Of a stretch of DNA of 30,706 bases, positions 1-10,160 are shown piece after piece (the stretch's first letter is position 1; every line of letters starts with the position of its first letter). This DNA is from Plakobranchus ocellatus (lineage: Eukaryota; Mollusca; Gastropoda; Plakobranchidae). The notes under the pieces were generated by a model. It was not told the origin of the DNA. It saw nothing but the letters and a program-made list of their open reading frames with translations, and did no database searches. The position numbers and the translations under genes were made by a program. The stretch spans positions 226,830-257,535 of the forward strand of contig BLXT01003551.1 of the NCBI GenBank assembly GCA_019648995.1, written 5' to 3'.

Positions 1-246
1 TATTAACAACTTTCAGCGACCGAATAACTTTCAAGTTTTTGAGTTGTGTGGGGTTTTTTTGTTTTGTTGTCTTTTTTTACCCTTTTCGTCTACTTTTTTT
101 TAGCCTAGCGCAAATATTAATAGATAAGTGAATACCTGGGCATCTCATTTCATTTCATTATGGCGCGCATTTTATTTTGTTCTAGATTTTATGGTTCACT
201 TGGATCTAAATGTGTAAAGCGTCGATATTTGGATTATTTGTACTAT

Positions 247-248
<2 letters not shown>

Positions 249-306
<58 letters not shown>

Positions 307-319
307 TCTCTCTCTCTTT

Positions 320-362
<43 letters not shown>
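249..362. repeat. (CT)n microsatellite, interrupted
   Basis: More than 110 bp of CT dinucleotides broken by a few TCCC and TTTCCC interruptions. The Ser-Leu and Arg-Glu open frames across it are artefacts of the repeat. Confidence 0.97.
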
Positions 363-367
<5 letters not shown>

Positions 368-488
368 CTGATCATGGGGTTTCGGCTCCACTTCTGCGAA
401 CGGTTATTCAGTGTCTACTTATAATTACGTTTGTACAGAAAATTTTAAAGAAGTTTGTAAAGAGTGCGTAATGTATTAGCTATAGTCT

Positions 489-526
489 TCTCTCTCTCTC
501 TCTCTTTCTATCTCTCTCACTCACTN

Positions 527-565
<39 letters not shown>
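489..565. repeat. (CT)n microsatellite with an ambiguous base
   Basis: A second CT array about 125 bp after the first, with one N at 526 marking unresolved sequence. Its real length is probably uncertain in the assembly. Confidence 0.95.
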
Positions 566-566
<1 letters not shown>

Positions 567-1981
567 ATCTTTCTCTCTCGCCAATTAAATTTGTTATTTT
601 GTTGAAGCGAAGAAAATTGAGGAGAAAAAGATTTGAGACAACTAAAAGTGATACTGTCCCAATAATCTTGTTCATCCATGATACAGTAGCTATGGCTTAT
701 TCCGATACTACTATATTGAATTACTTGTGCTAAGGCCTACCGATTTCCGAAAGTTTCCTTATCCTACCATTTAGCAAAGAAGTGTAGTATTTTAAAATGG
801 GCCTTGTCTCGCTCTGAAAATTTTCGCCTTTGTTATCTTAACCTCAGTGATGAATAATACCTCTCCTGGCATTGTCACAATGTCAACACAAAGAAAGAAT
901 TTAACTGTTAAAATAAAAACCAAAAAAACTCTTAACTCTTGCCGGCTGATTACCGCAGAACCAAGGCTCGAGGCTGCTATGTAATGCCTAAAACTGGATA
1001 CAAAAGTTGTTTGCTTGTTGTTGTTTTTTTTTTACACATGCATTGTTATTTGAAATGTTTTATGATATATTACTTCATAAGTATCCGAGAGTCTCTGAAT
1101 CTAAACCGGCTTTACTTTGCTGCATCTTTGAAATGTTCAAGTGTTGAGAGAAGGGGAGGGGGGGGGGGGGGGGGGGGGNNAGGAGGGAAAGCATGATATT
1201 GTTCTCGGTAAATTATCAATCATTGATCAATATTGAGAGTTGATCATTCAATAGACCTCCTTGACTGCCATACAAGTCAGAAATGGGATTGAGTTGCCCT
1301 AAATATACATTAATATCATGTGACCTGCATTACTACTTTGGAGTTAGAATAAAAAAATGTCACCTATAGTGTAATTTCAAACTTGCTTTTTATTTAAAGC
1401 CTTTGCTTTTCTGTCACCAATCAATCATGTAGAATAATGGTACCAAACTATTCAGAAAACGTACTGTTTGGTCCCGCTTTTTTTTTTCCAGGGAAAAATT
1501 CCGTAAGGAATATTTTTAGAACGAGGTCAAGGAAAATGAGTCATTACAGATTGGGTAGCTTCGTGTAGAGAGGATAATATTGTTTATTGACATCTATAAC
1601 GCATTAAAAGTACGTTGTAGAGTTTGCCCTAATTTTTTTTTTAAGCCAAGAAAGGAAAAGATGGGGGTGGGAAGGGGTTAAATTATGGAATTCTATCAAT
1701 CAGAAAGCAGGTAGGTAGGTAGGCCTGCAGTAAGAGGGTTTTTTTTTTTTTTATCTTAGTCCCTCGCATACTTTGTGCAAAGACAAACCAACATAATAAT
1801 AAATAGGTAGTTTGGAGGGATGGATGAAAGTCAAATGGAATAATTGTCCAATCGGTTTTGAAATTCTTTCTTTCAATCTGAACTTATTTTTTGTTCCTTC
1901 TTATGTCCTGAAAAAATAAAAAATCTCTGGTCGCCGAGAATCGATTTCTTATAAATGTTGTGCATAGCTTTTATGGCATAG
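566..1981. other. No gene seen; poly-G tract with assembly Ns
   Basis: AT-rich, no coding motif and no splice-consistent exon recognised. A run of about 21 G ends in NN (1158-1180), a likely polymerase or assembly problem point. A short GTAG repeat occurs near 1711-1725. Confidence 0.6.
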
Positions 1982-2029
1982 GTGTGCGTGAGTGTGTGTT
2001 GGGAGAACGACACAGACAGGAAGAGAGAC

Positions 2030-2087
<58 letters not shown>
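1982..2087. repeat. GTGTGCGTGAG unit plus (GA)n microsatellite
   Basis: The (GA)n array (2034-2087) is preceded by GTGTGCGTGAGTGTGTGTTG followed by a purine-rich GACACAGA stretch. A similar unit recurs about 370 bp downstream without the array expansion. Confidence 0.85.
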
Positions 2088-2089
<2 letters not shown>

Positions 2090-2351
2090 TGATTAACTCA
2101 TCTTTAGATTATCGAGCTCAACACTTTAAGTGAGCTTCCGTGTTTGCTTAGTGAGTGAGTACAAGGGAATGTTAAAGGTAATCAGCTTTGTTCCTTTAGC
2201 TTTTCAGCATTCCAATAGTGAAGCCTGCATTTAACTTAAGCTAAAACAATTTGGTGGGGCCTAAGATAAGCTTTAATGTAATGCACTTTTATTTGTACAT
2301 GCATGTGGCATTGTAATATTATATCTATTTGGACATAGGTTTTTGTGGATT

Positions 2352-2392
2352 ACGTGTGCGTGAGTGTGTTGGGAGAGAGACACAGAGAAGAA
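2352..2392. repeat. Second copy of GTGTGCGTGAG unit
   Basis: Matches 1982-2030 closely (GTGTGCGTGAGTGTGTTGGG, then GACACAGAGAAGAA), a local direct duplication. Here the GA part is not expanded. Confidence 0.65.
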
Positions 2393-4219
2393 AATTGACC
2401 GATATTTCAAAGAATCGATAGTTTTACATAGTTGCAAAAGTATGGGTGAAAACATTTTCCCCTTTTATATCATTAACATTGAATGCGAAAAATTATTATG
2501 TATGTGAAACTCACTGCCTTTAACTCTAAACGATTGTGTGTGTATGTGTGTAAATACATGGAGAGGAAGAGGCAAAGATGACATGGAAATAGATAGTAGA
2601 TAAATAGAAAAACGGATAGATACTCTCTTTTTGCGAGAACACAAACACAGAAGTTTATGTGCTTTTTCTTTCATAAAGGGTTTTGAAAGCAAAAAAAAAA
2701 CTTTTCTTCTTTTTTTTTTAAGTATTTGATACAGAACCAATACAGGCTTCCTATTTTGCAAAGTGCATCACGGACAGACTTTTTTTTTTTTTTTTTTTAA
2801 TTTTGCTTTTTTTTGTTTTTCGTTTTTATTGTTTGCAGTTTTGGTTTGTTTCGTTTTGTTGTTTTTTTTTGGTGGTTTTTTTTTTAATTCAATTGTCGGT
2901 ATTTTTTCCCCCAAAAGTTTAATTTTTTTTAGTTATTGGATTCAAAATAGTATATGAGCGACAGCATAGTTATGTTATAACATGGTTTCATAACACGTCC
3001 GCACCTTATCAGATTTTAGTTTTACAGTTTCCCTGTATTTTCTTCACCCAAATGCATGTTATGCAGATAACAGCATTGTACGTTCAGCTCATGTATGAAC
3101 GTAACTACACTGCAAAGCCATTTTTTAGATAGACCTCTATAGATCATAATTTATGTAAGTTGGTTAACATTTTTGCGAAATTTACTATGACATTTATCGA
3201 AAATGAATGGCACACGGGTCCAAACTTAGTTAGTTTCAATAAGGAGTTTTATTTATCAAACATTATCTTAAGAGTCCCGAAAGAAAAAAAAAACACCTTT
3301 AAAAGTACATATTCTTCTATAAAATGATATTGTGCTTTAATTTTAAACTGCGTTTCTTTCCCTCAAATTGGGTCTCGCCTTTTCTTTCACTTCTTTCTTT
3401 TTTTTACTTAGATTTTTATTATGAAAATGAGATTATTGTTCGAGTCATCGAGAATATTCGATAACGAGAATAGGGTGAGATTGATACGGACTGCTCTACA
3501 AAATCTGGCGCACAAATCTATATGGCATGGATACATTTTGAAATTTCCCTGACACTTACAACCGATTGCAATTCATCAATATATATTTTACTTTGGAGGA
3601 ATGTTATCAAAGAGAATGAAGTGAAAATAAATTATTCGAAATTTTGATATGTAGGTATTCATCCAAACAATGAACACTCCAAGTTATCCAATCGCACTCC
3701 TGTTTCAGTGCGATCTGCCACACGAAATCCATTTCCAATTTTAGTCAGACTTTTAGACAATGCAATCATGACCGTGGTCTCTGGTTTTGTTTGCAGGGTG
3801 CAAAGGGGGATGACTTCAAATTTTCTTGAAGGAGGAATTGGCCTTTTTCTATCGCATAAGCGAGAGCACGAAACTTACTGGAGTCTGCTTAATTTTAACG
3901 GAATTTAATTGAAAAGAAAATTACTTATGCTTGAGTTCAGAGTGCAGTTGGTTCTAATTCACATTTCCGATTTAATCCCAGCTTCAAACACATTCCAAAT
4001 TTTTTCATATTATGATCGTTTTACTTTTCAACACCTGGGAGAGGATATAATATTGTATTGTACGTTATTGTGTATTTTAATATATTTTATTTTAAATGTA
4101 TTTTTATAAGAATGTATATTCTATTATTTTTTTATTTCTTAGAAATCAATAATCAATGTAGATTCAATGGATAATTTCACATGTGTGTCTGTATACGGCA
4201 CTTTTGCTTCTTTTTTACT

Positions 4220-4221
<2 letters not shown>
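2393..4221. other. No gene seen; T-rich tracts
   Basis: Contains long T tracts (about 2780-2800 and 2860-2885) and scattered short open frames with no recognisable motif, including one of 66 residues at 3708-3908. No terminal repeats or splice-consistent exon were found. Confidence 0.5.

Positions 4222-4290
<69 letters not shown>
4222..4290. repeat. (TA)n microsatellite
   Basis: About 34 TA units. Tyr-Ile open frames on both strands arise from the repeat. Confidence 0.97.
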
Positions 4291-4292
<2 letters not shown>

Positions 4293-4416
4293 TTTTTTTT
4301 TAACATTTTGTCCATATTACCGTTGTGTTTGTGTCTTAAAAACATCTACATTATTCATGTTCGTTTTCTTTGTGTTATCTGGGGCTGTTATGTCGCCAGG
4401 GCGATATTCTTGCTTC

Positions 4417-4436
4417 ATCGATAAAAAGTTATCGAT
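4417..4436. repeat. Perfect ATCGATAA hairpin
   Basis: ATCGATAA, a 4-nt loop AAAG, then TTATCGAT: two perfect 8-bp arms. It lies about 120 bp upstream of the hAT transposase remnant. It may be a protein-binding site or chance. Confidence 0.6.
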
Positions 4437-4555
4437 ACCGCACAATGAATGTGTAAATTTTTACATTTTGGAAGTCGACCTAGATGTACTGCTAAACATC
4501 GCACATGGGTAACAATGCAGTCTGTATAAGAGAAAGACATCCTCAACTCTTTTAG

Positions 4556-4732
4556 GAATCAATTGAAGATGACATCCTAAGACTGTCCAAACTTGTCCTA
4601 CGTTATGCGTTTGCATCCTACAACAGCGCAGATGCAGAAAGGAGTTTTTCTTTGTATAACTTGCTGGTTTCTTCTCAAAGACACTGCTTTTTTTCAGAGG
4701 TAAATCATGAAGTTCTACTTGTATCCAATTAA
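4556..4732 (+). pseudogene. hAT transposase C-terminal dimerisation remnant
   Basis: A 58-codon frame ending in TAA, with no ATG, and an in-frame TAG just before it. Its translation contains SYNSADAERSFSLYNLL, then a basic QRH and NHEVLLVSN. This matches the (N)SA..ER.FS....L...R....N..LL pattern of the hAT-family dimerisation domain (hAT_C), at the usual C-terminal position. The rest of the transposase was not found upstream, so this is a fossil fragment. The zinc-finger and catalytic regions are absent. It is not evidently the source of the hAT MITEs in this window. Confidence 0.68.
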
Positions 4733-4827
4733 CAACAAATTCTGTTTTTGTTTTTTTCCATGCTACTTTAGCTTTCGCTTAAATTCTTTTCGATGTAGGA
4801 CTTTGTGCCCCTTGGATAATCCTAAAC

Positions 4828-5002
4828 AAGAGAGAAAAAAAAAGGGTGTGAAGTAAATGCGAAAGGAAAAGAGAGGCACACGGAGAGAAAGACAGAGAAA
4901 AGGGAAAGATGGGAAGGGGAGTAGGGCACATAAAAGAGGAGGGGGTGAGGAAGAGGAGGAAAGGAGAAAGAGAGAAGAGATAAAGAGAGAGAAGAAAGAC
5001 AA
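4828..5002. repeat. Homopurine-rich block
   Basis: About 170 bp almost entirely A and G on the plus strand with few interruptions (4828-5002). Three overlapping minus-strand open frames rich in Ser, Leu and Phe are by-products of this composition. Confidence 0.8.
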
Positions 5003-5293
5003 ACATGACCGCAGTTGACAGCAAGTAGATGAAAATAACAGTAGTGGAAGGAAACTGAGATATTGCAGCCAACTGAGTTTTCTGTCGAAGCTTGCATTTT
5101 GCAAAACATCATCAGTGTCAGAGTACTTAACTGTTCTGATCGATGTGATTTCCCTCATTTACTTGTTGACGCAATCTTGAACCTTCAGCTTGAGTTGAAG
5201 TTCGGCTTTAGGTGAGGTAACATTCAGACTACAAAGCGCTATCAGCAGTACCACAATGTCATTATTATTTCACTGTGATAAAGGTAATATTCG

Positions 5294-5412
5294 AAAAGGA
5301 GGAAGGAGGAGGAGAAGAAGAAGAAGAAAAACGAGGATCGTGATGATGATGATGATGATGATGAGGAGGAGGAGGAGGAGGAGGGGGGAAGGGGGAGAGG
5401 AGAAGAAAAAGA
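5294..5412. repeat. Purine block with (GAT)n and (GAG)n
   Basis: A GGA/GAA-rich run, then about eight ATG/GAT units (5340-5363) grading into about seven GAG units (5363-5384), then more purines. The transition from GAT to GAG suggests successive repeat expansions. Confidence 0.85.
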
Positions 5413-5596
5413 ACTGGTATTATTATTATTAGAGTACAAATTTGGTTCGTAATAACCAAGAAAATGACTGGCAGCAAAAATGTTTAAAAATATTTATGCC
5501 TTTTTCTCCTTGCCTTGCACTGTCTTTTAGTGTGTGTGAGAGAGAGAATATGAGGCGTTTCTCCGTCTATAGCGATTCGTTTCTCCAAATGTCTGT

Positions 5597-5752
5597 CTGT
5601 GTGTCTGCCTGATTATTTGTTTGCTGTTTAGTCTCTATCTCACTCCACATGTATCTCTAATTCTTGCTTTTGCCATCTTTTTTTTAAAGTTAACTACCAC
5701 CTCCCTAATCTGTCTGTTTCTGTCAGTCTCTATCTCCCTCTATCTTTGTATA
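5597..5752. repeat. Unknown dispersed repeat, copy A
   Basis: Aligns by eye over about 150 bp with 7966-8108 in direct orientation: shared blocks include TTAGTCTCTATCTCACTCCA, GTATCTCTAATTC and CTGTTTCTGTCAGTCTCTA. It is not explained by simple CT repetition alone. No coding content or terminal inverted repeats were seen. Confidence 0.75.
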
Positions 5753-6417
5753 TATTTATCTAAAATTTTTTGCATTATCTTCCTGATTATTTCTTTTCAT
5801 GTGAAATTATAAAAAGGAAAAAAAAAAAAAAAACAGCCTTTGTCTAAAAAATACGCCATGTGAGAAAACCAAAAATAATGTACTCAGTGCCCAATGGGCC
5901 AGTGGGAAGAGAAGCACTCTGCTTGAGACCATTGGCAACTGTTATCAGTGTTGGTGTCTGGGGATAAGTCAAAAGCGCCTTCCATACAAAATGTCAGTTT
6001 GGTACTTTTTCTGTACTTCAAATTCACATTTTGAGCCATAGACACACATGTGTGTGTCAAAATATGTGAATCTTATTGTTCTCGTATCTGGGCTAAAATT
6101 TTCTACACACGATGTACAATTATTAATTTGAAGGGAATGAGATTACAAAAATATAACTCATTGAGTCATTGCAAAATTTTTCAAACCTGAATTGTGAGTT
6201 TGGCGAATTCACAAGCATTGATTGAAGGCAATAATTATGGAAGACTGACACAGCATTTGTTGCATAACTAATACCGGTACGAGGAATAAGGAACTTTTTG
6301 GTGAAATTAAGCAGTAATAAAAACATTGATAGCAGACGCTGACACAAAGACAAACACATGCAATCTGAGTGATCATGATTTTCTATTCCTTAGTGATCAA
6401 AAGCGCTCATGATCTCG
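5753..6417. other. No gene seen; one imperfect palindrome
   Basis: Contains a palindrome at 6021-6071: ATTCACA...TTTTGA on the left pairs with TCAAAATATGTGAAT on the right around ACACACATGTGTGTGT. Nothing else was recognised. Confidence 0.5.
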
Positions 6418-6690
6418 ATTCTTCTTCTTCAGGTACCTGGTCTGGAACAGACATTGGCGATCATGTTCCTCCACTCAAAACCTATTCTTCCTCAGTTAGT
6501 TTAATAAAGCTGTTACTGCTACCCTTGTCTATTGCCCATTACTTAACCCTTTCAATGAAAGTTATTCTCTGTCTACTTCTACTGCGTTTGCCTTCAAACT
6601 TCAATCTTTCCAGTGATTTCTAAGTCAAGTGTTCTAAACCATTATGTCGACAAATATGACCTAAAAACTGGAGTTGCTTTTGTCTTATGG
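6418..6690 (-). pseudogene. Decayed LINE ORF2 C-terminus
   Basis: Read on the minus strand, the frame gives IRQKQLQFLGHICRHNGLEHL, then after a stop FEGKRSRSRQRITFIERVK, and, after more stops and a frameshift, WRNMIAN...GT and TGA followed by a GAA-rich tail. These line up in order with the better-preserved fragment at 17621-17908 ([43 protein letters not shown]). It is therefore an older copy of the same non-LTR retrotransposon end, 5'-truncated and inactive. The short plus-strand open frame here is its shadow. Confidence 0.72.
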
Positions 6691-7965
6691 TTAAATGTTA
6701 ATCTCAATAACCCTATATTATTGATTATTGTCCGTGTCCTTCCTAAAAAAAATACAAGTTACGAATCTTTTTAAATCTATCTGTTTTTTTTTTTAAACTT
6801 TCAAGTTTTATTTATTTATTTATTTTTCGTGTGTGCAAGAGCAGTATTTAAAAAAGTAGTATTGCCCAAAAATACAGCGCTGTCAGTAAACAATGACATG
6901 GACAGGACTACATGTATTGGATATTTATGCCAGGTTAATAAGACAGAAAGCGAGAAATGTGATCTTTTGTTCAAGTTGGTCTATAACGGATAGTCTTATA
7001 CATTCGCACCCTTTATCTAATTCTATCCTCTCCAAAATCAGTAAAAATTACATTTCAAAGATTTGGATCTTCTTCTACATGCGGTTTAATAATAATAAAG
7101 ACAGAAGAAAAAAAGTGAGGCATTTTGCTAAGCATTGAAAAGGTCAATGATGAGGAGAAACTTCAAGTCAATGATTTCATGAAATTTCTCATAAAATATG
7201 TAGCCTACCTAGCGACCAAGAAAAAAAAATTTAAGGCACACATATCCAGATAAGAATATTTTTTTATTTATTGACAAAATACATACCGAAGAAGGAAATA
7301 ATTGGGATTTACTTAAACTGTACATGCCAACATAAACAGGAAATTGATATAATCATTAAAGCAGATGCAGAGGAGGTTTAACATAAATTCATAAGTAAGG
7401 AACATGCTACCAATGTGCCATTGTCATGGGCTTGCAGACTAAGCAATTAGGGGCAATTTTTTTTTTTAAACCAGTGGCAATGTGTAAAGAAACCAATATA
7501 GATATGTATTTTTTTAGTCACATAAGATGGTATGCCCGCTGTAGCCGATTCTCTTGTCATCAAAGATCCAAAACACAAAAAAAAAATATTTCCAGTTTCA
7601 ATTTCTATAGATACTTGCCACAGTTCATTTTTTTTATATGTACATATATATATATATATATAAATATATAGATGTACCCTTTTTAATACACAATGCTTAA
7701 ATTCATGAAAAGCAAGATTTTTGCTCCATCTCCGACATTTTTTTTATTCTTGGGATTTTTAAACTTCATGAATTGTAAACAGGAAAAAAAAATAAATAAA
7801 TAAAAATAAAATTCTACCATAAGAAATGCCCCCTCACCAAAAAAAACAAAAAACACTTCAAGTTATTGGAAATAAAGAAATAGATACAAGTTTTTACAGC
7901 ATAAGATATGAAATTCTGTCCAACATGCTTCAGTCTAGTCCAGGCTTTATTGTGTTTACAAAGCC
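6691..7965. other. No gene seen
   Basis: Short open frames only, none with a recognisable motif. A small TA/TATA tract occurs near 7641-7672. Confidence 0.5.
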
Positions 7966-8108
7966 TGTGTCTGCCTGCTTGTTTGTTTGCTCTTTAGTCT
8001 CTATCTCACTCCACGTGTATCTCTAATTCCTGCTTTTGCCGTCTTTAAATTAATTACCACCTCCCTAACATGTCTGTTTCTGTCAGTCTCTACCTCTCTC
8101 TATCTTTG
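7966..8108. repeat. Unknown dispersed repeat, copy B
   Basis: Direct-orientation partner of 5597-5752, about 2.4 kb away, with scattered substitutions and a shortened T run where copy A has TTTTTTTTAAAG. Confidence 0.75.
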
Positions 8109-8258
8109 AATTCATCCCCTCAAAAAAAAAAAAAAAGAAAAAGATATCTCAACTAAGACTTATCTCCAATGGCAGTCAGACATCCACACACACTACTATG
8201 ATCACCAAAGTCTTAACCCTTTTTAAATGAACAAAAGAATATAAAACGGAAAACCTTA

Positions 8259-8603
8259 ACCCTATCGGTACGTGTGGGATAATCTTGTTACCCCCAAGGC
8301 TTGTTTTTAATTTTTTTTTTTTAATATTTAAAATGGGAATTTTTCTTTCAGCTTTTAAGTATTCCTCGAAAATTCAATTTGACATATGATTACATACTAA
8401 TGATAGAAAATCAATAGTGAACTGACCTGAGATCATTTCCGAAACCCTCCATTATTTTTTACTATGTAAAAGTATGGGGTGATTTTGTAACCCCCAACGT
8501 ACAGATAGGTATAATATAGAAATTTTTTTACTATACGGTATGGGGGCACGCAGTTACCCCCGAAGTACAGACTCAACAATAAAACACCTCATACGGATAG
8601 GGT
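8259..8603. mobile_element. Inverted-repeat element with G/C-run hairpin units
   Basis: The ends are inverted repeats: ACCCTATCGGTA at 8259-8270 and TACGGATAGGGT at 8592-8603 (11 of 12 match). Inside are three degenerate units of a GTAT/GTGT-GGG...GTTACCCCC...GTAC plan at 8261-8303, 8471-8513 and 8531-8570, each able to pair a G run with a C run. The left end is flanked by TTAA, but the right is not, so a piggyBac origin is not shown. It is best described as a non-autonomous repeat of unknown class. Confidence 0.5.
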
Positions 8604-8904
8604 GTACCAAAATTCTAGGGTCAACAAAAACAATTTTGAGTTACATGTACGTTCATATAAATATGCGTTTTCATGTATCAAATGAAATATTAAAGTTTTC
8701 AAAATCATACATTTACCCAGTGCAAATAAACATTTTTTGGGTGAAATAAAGATGTGAGTGCACGCAACAAATGTCATGTTACATTTTTTTTTAATTTGTA
8801 GCAATTTTATAATACAGGAATACCATGTAGCCTATAAATTCCACTTGAATACAGTGGGACACTTTCAAACCCAAATTCTAGATTGTAGATTGGCTTTCAT
8901 ATGT

Positions 8905-9042
8905 AGCCAGCCCACAACAAGGTGATCTCAGGCTACTTCCAGGCCCTCCGTCAGCCCAGGGCGCCGGTGGCGAGGCTCAAACCTGAAACACAAGGATCCC
9001 TGCAGATCTAAGGGCGTATTTGCTATCCACTGTGCCCCTATA
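8905..9042 (-). mobile_element. tRNA-derived SINE, copy 1
   Basis: On the minus strand it starts GGGGCACAGTGGATAGC, close to the Pol III A box, and has a B-box-like GGTTTGAGCCT after about 43 nt, a tRNA-like spacing. It ends CCTGAGATCACCTTGTTGTG plus GGCTGGCT. The head, B box and tail recur at 13492-13636 and 19451-19581. It is non-coding and probably relied on a LINE for mobility. Confidence 0.72.
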
Positions 9043-9934
9043 GATGGTAGAAATTGTTCTGAATTAACCGCGTAATGTTAAAATGAGAACAATCATTTTG
9101 ATCTCAATATTTCTACTCTAACTTTGCTTTTCTGTTATTGATTCTCAAAAGTTAAACATTTCTTCAGTACAACTATGAAGCTGACCTAACAGATTTGTTT
9201 ATTCAAACTTCTAATCTATGGGAAAGCAAGCATCTCCCTTATTTTATGTTTGATAATTGATTCTACAATGTGCATAATCAGAAATCTTTCCCATAGTTTT
9301 TTCCTGGCATCTTACACAATCTATGTAACTCATTTGATAACTGTAGCTTATACAGATAGTTGATGATGAATGGCAATTATATTCTTAATGTAAAAGGTAG
9401 GTTTTAAGACAACTCGCAACGGTATAAGGAAAGTTGCAAAAATGACAAAAACTAAACGAACACTCTCCCTTGCCAAAATAAAAGAAATACATGTGATCAT
9501 CCAATCTTTTTGTTGGCAATAGTTGGGACTCTTGCACATTATTAAAAAAAAAGAAAGGTTTGAGATACACTTCTAAATACATGTACTATAAAACTTAAGA
9601 ATCAAAATAAAAAGTTGTAAAAAAAATGTGTTCTGCATTAAAAAAAAAAAAAATTTTTTTCAAGCACAATTGAATACAATTCGGTTGACCATGGAGTCCT
9701 CAAAATCACAAATTCATCAAACATGTCTGCTTTTTCATGCCAGTCCCTTCTTCTTTGTGGCTGTAGTGTACACATCCTACTCTCTAGTCAAACTACTTCA
9801 CACTTGTATTGTAACACTATTTGTCCTCCAGTGATACAAAACATTGCTGGATTGATGCGATGTTTAGCAGACTGCCACTACAATCGCGTTTATTACTCCA
9901 CCTGTATGGCTTACATCACTAGAATCTAATCAAA
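9043..9934. other. No gene seen; one 11-bp inverted repeat
   Basis: CTATGGGAAAG (9216-9226) and CTTTCCCATAG (9286-9296) could form an 81-bp hairpin, perhaps a small decayed element. The two 68-residue open frames at 9628-9929 show no motif. Confidence 0.45.
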
Positions 9935-10152
9935 AGGGTGCCACAGTGGCCTCTGAAGAAAAAAAAAGGCATGAAACTTATTGGTCTGTTGATAAGATAG
10001 ATAGCAAATCAATTTAAACACATACACACACACACACAAAAAGGAAGCAAAAAAGGCAGCAATGAACAAAAGGAAGACCCATTACCTATATAATATAATT
10101 AAAAGGCAAAAAAGTCAGAAATCCCATATGAATCAGAAAACTGGCATTCTTG
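9935..10152. mobile_element. hAT-type MITE, copy 1
   Basis: Left end AGGGTGCCACAGTGGCCTCT and right end AACTGGCATTCTTG match the ends of the copy at 16256-16411. The 8-bp flanks are TAATCAAA and TCATCAAA (7 of 8), the target-duplication length of hAT elements. It is longer than the other copy, partly through a CA repeat (about 10019-10038). No coding capacity. Confidence 0.68.
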
Positions 10153-10160
10153 TCATCAAA

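Noticed and set aside
160-733. Open frames of Ser-Leu or Arg-Glu repeats
   Set aside because: They are translations of the (CT)n arrays, open in several frames and on both strands, with no conserved flanks.
4139-4512. Three Tyr-Ile-rich open frames
   Set aside because: Produced by the (TA)n array; no splice context or motif.
8254-8607. A piggyBac MITE
   Set aside because: TTAA flanks only the left end and the terminal repeat is short, so the class was left open.
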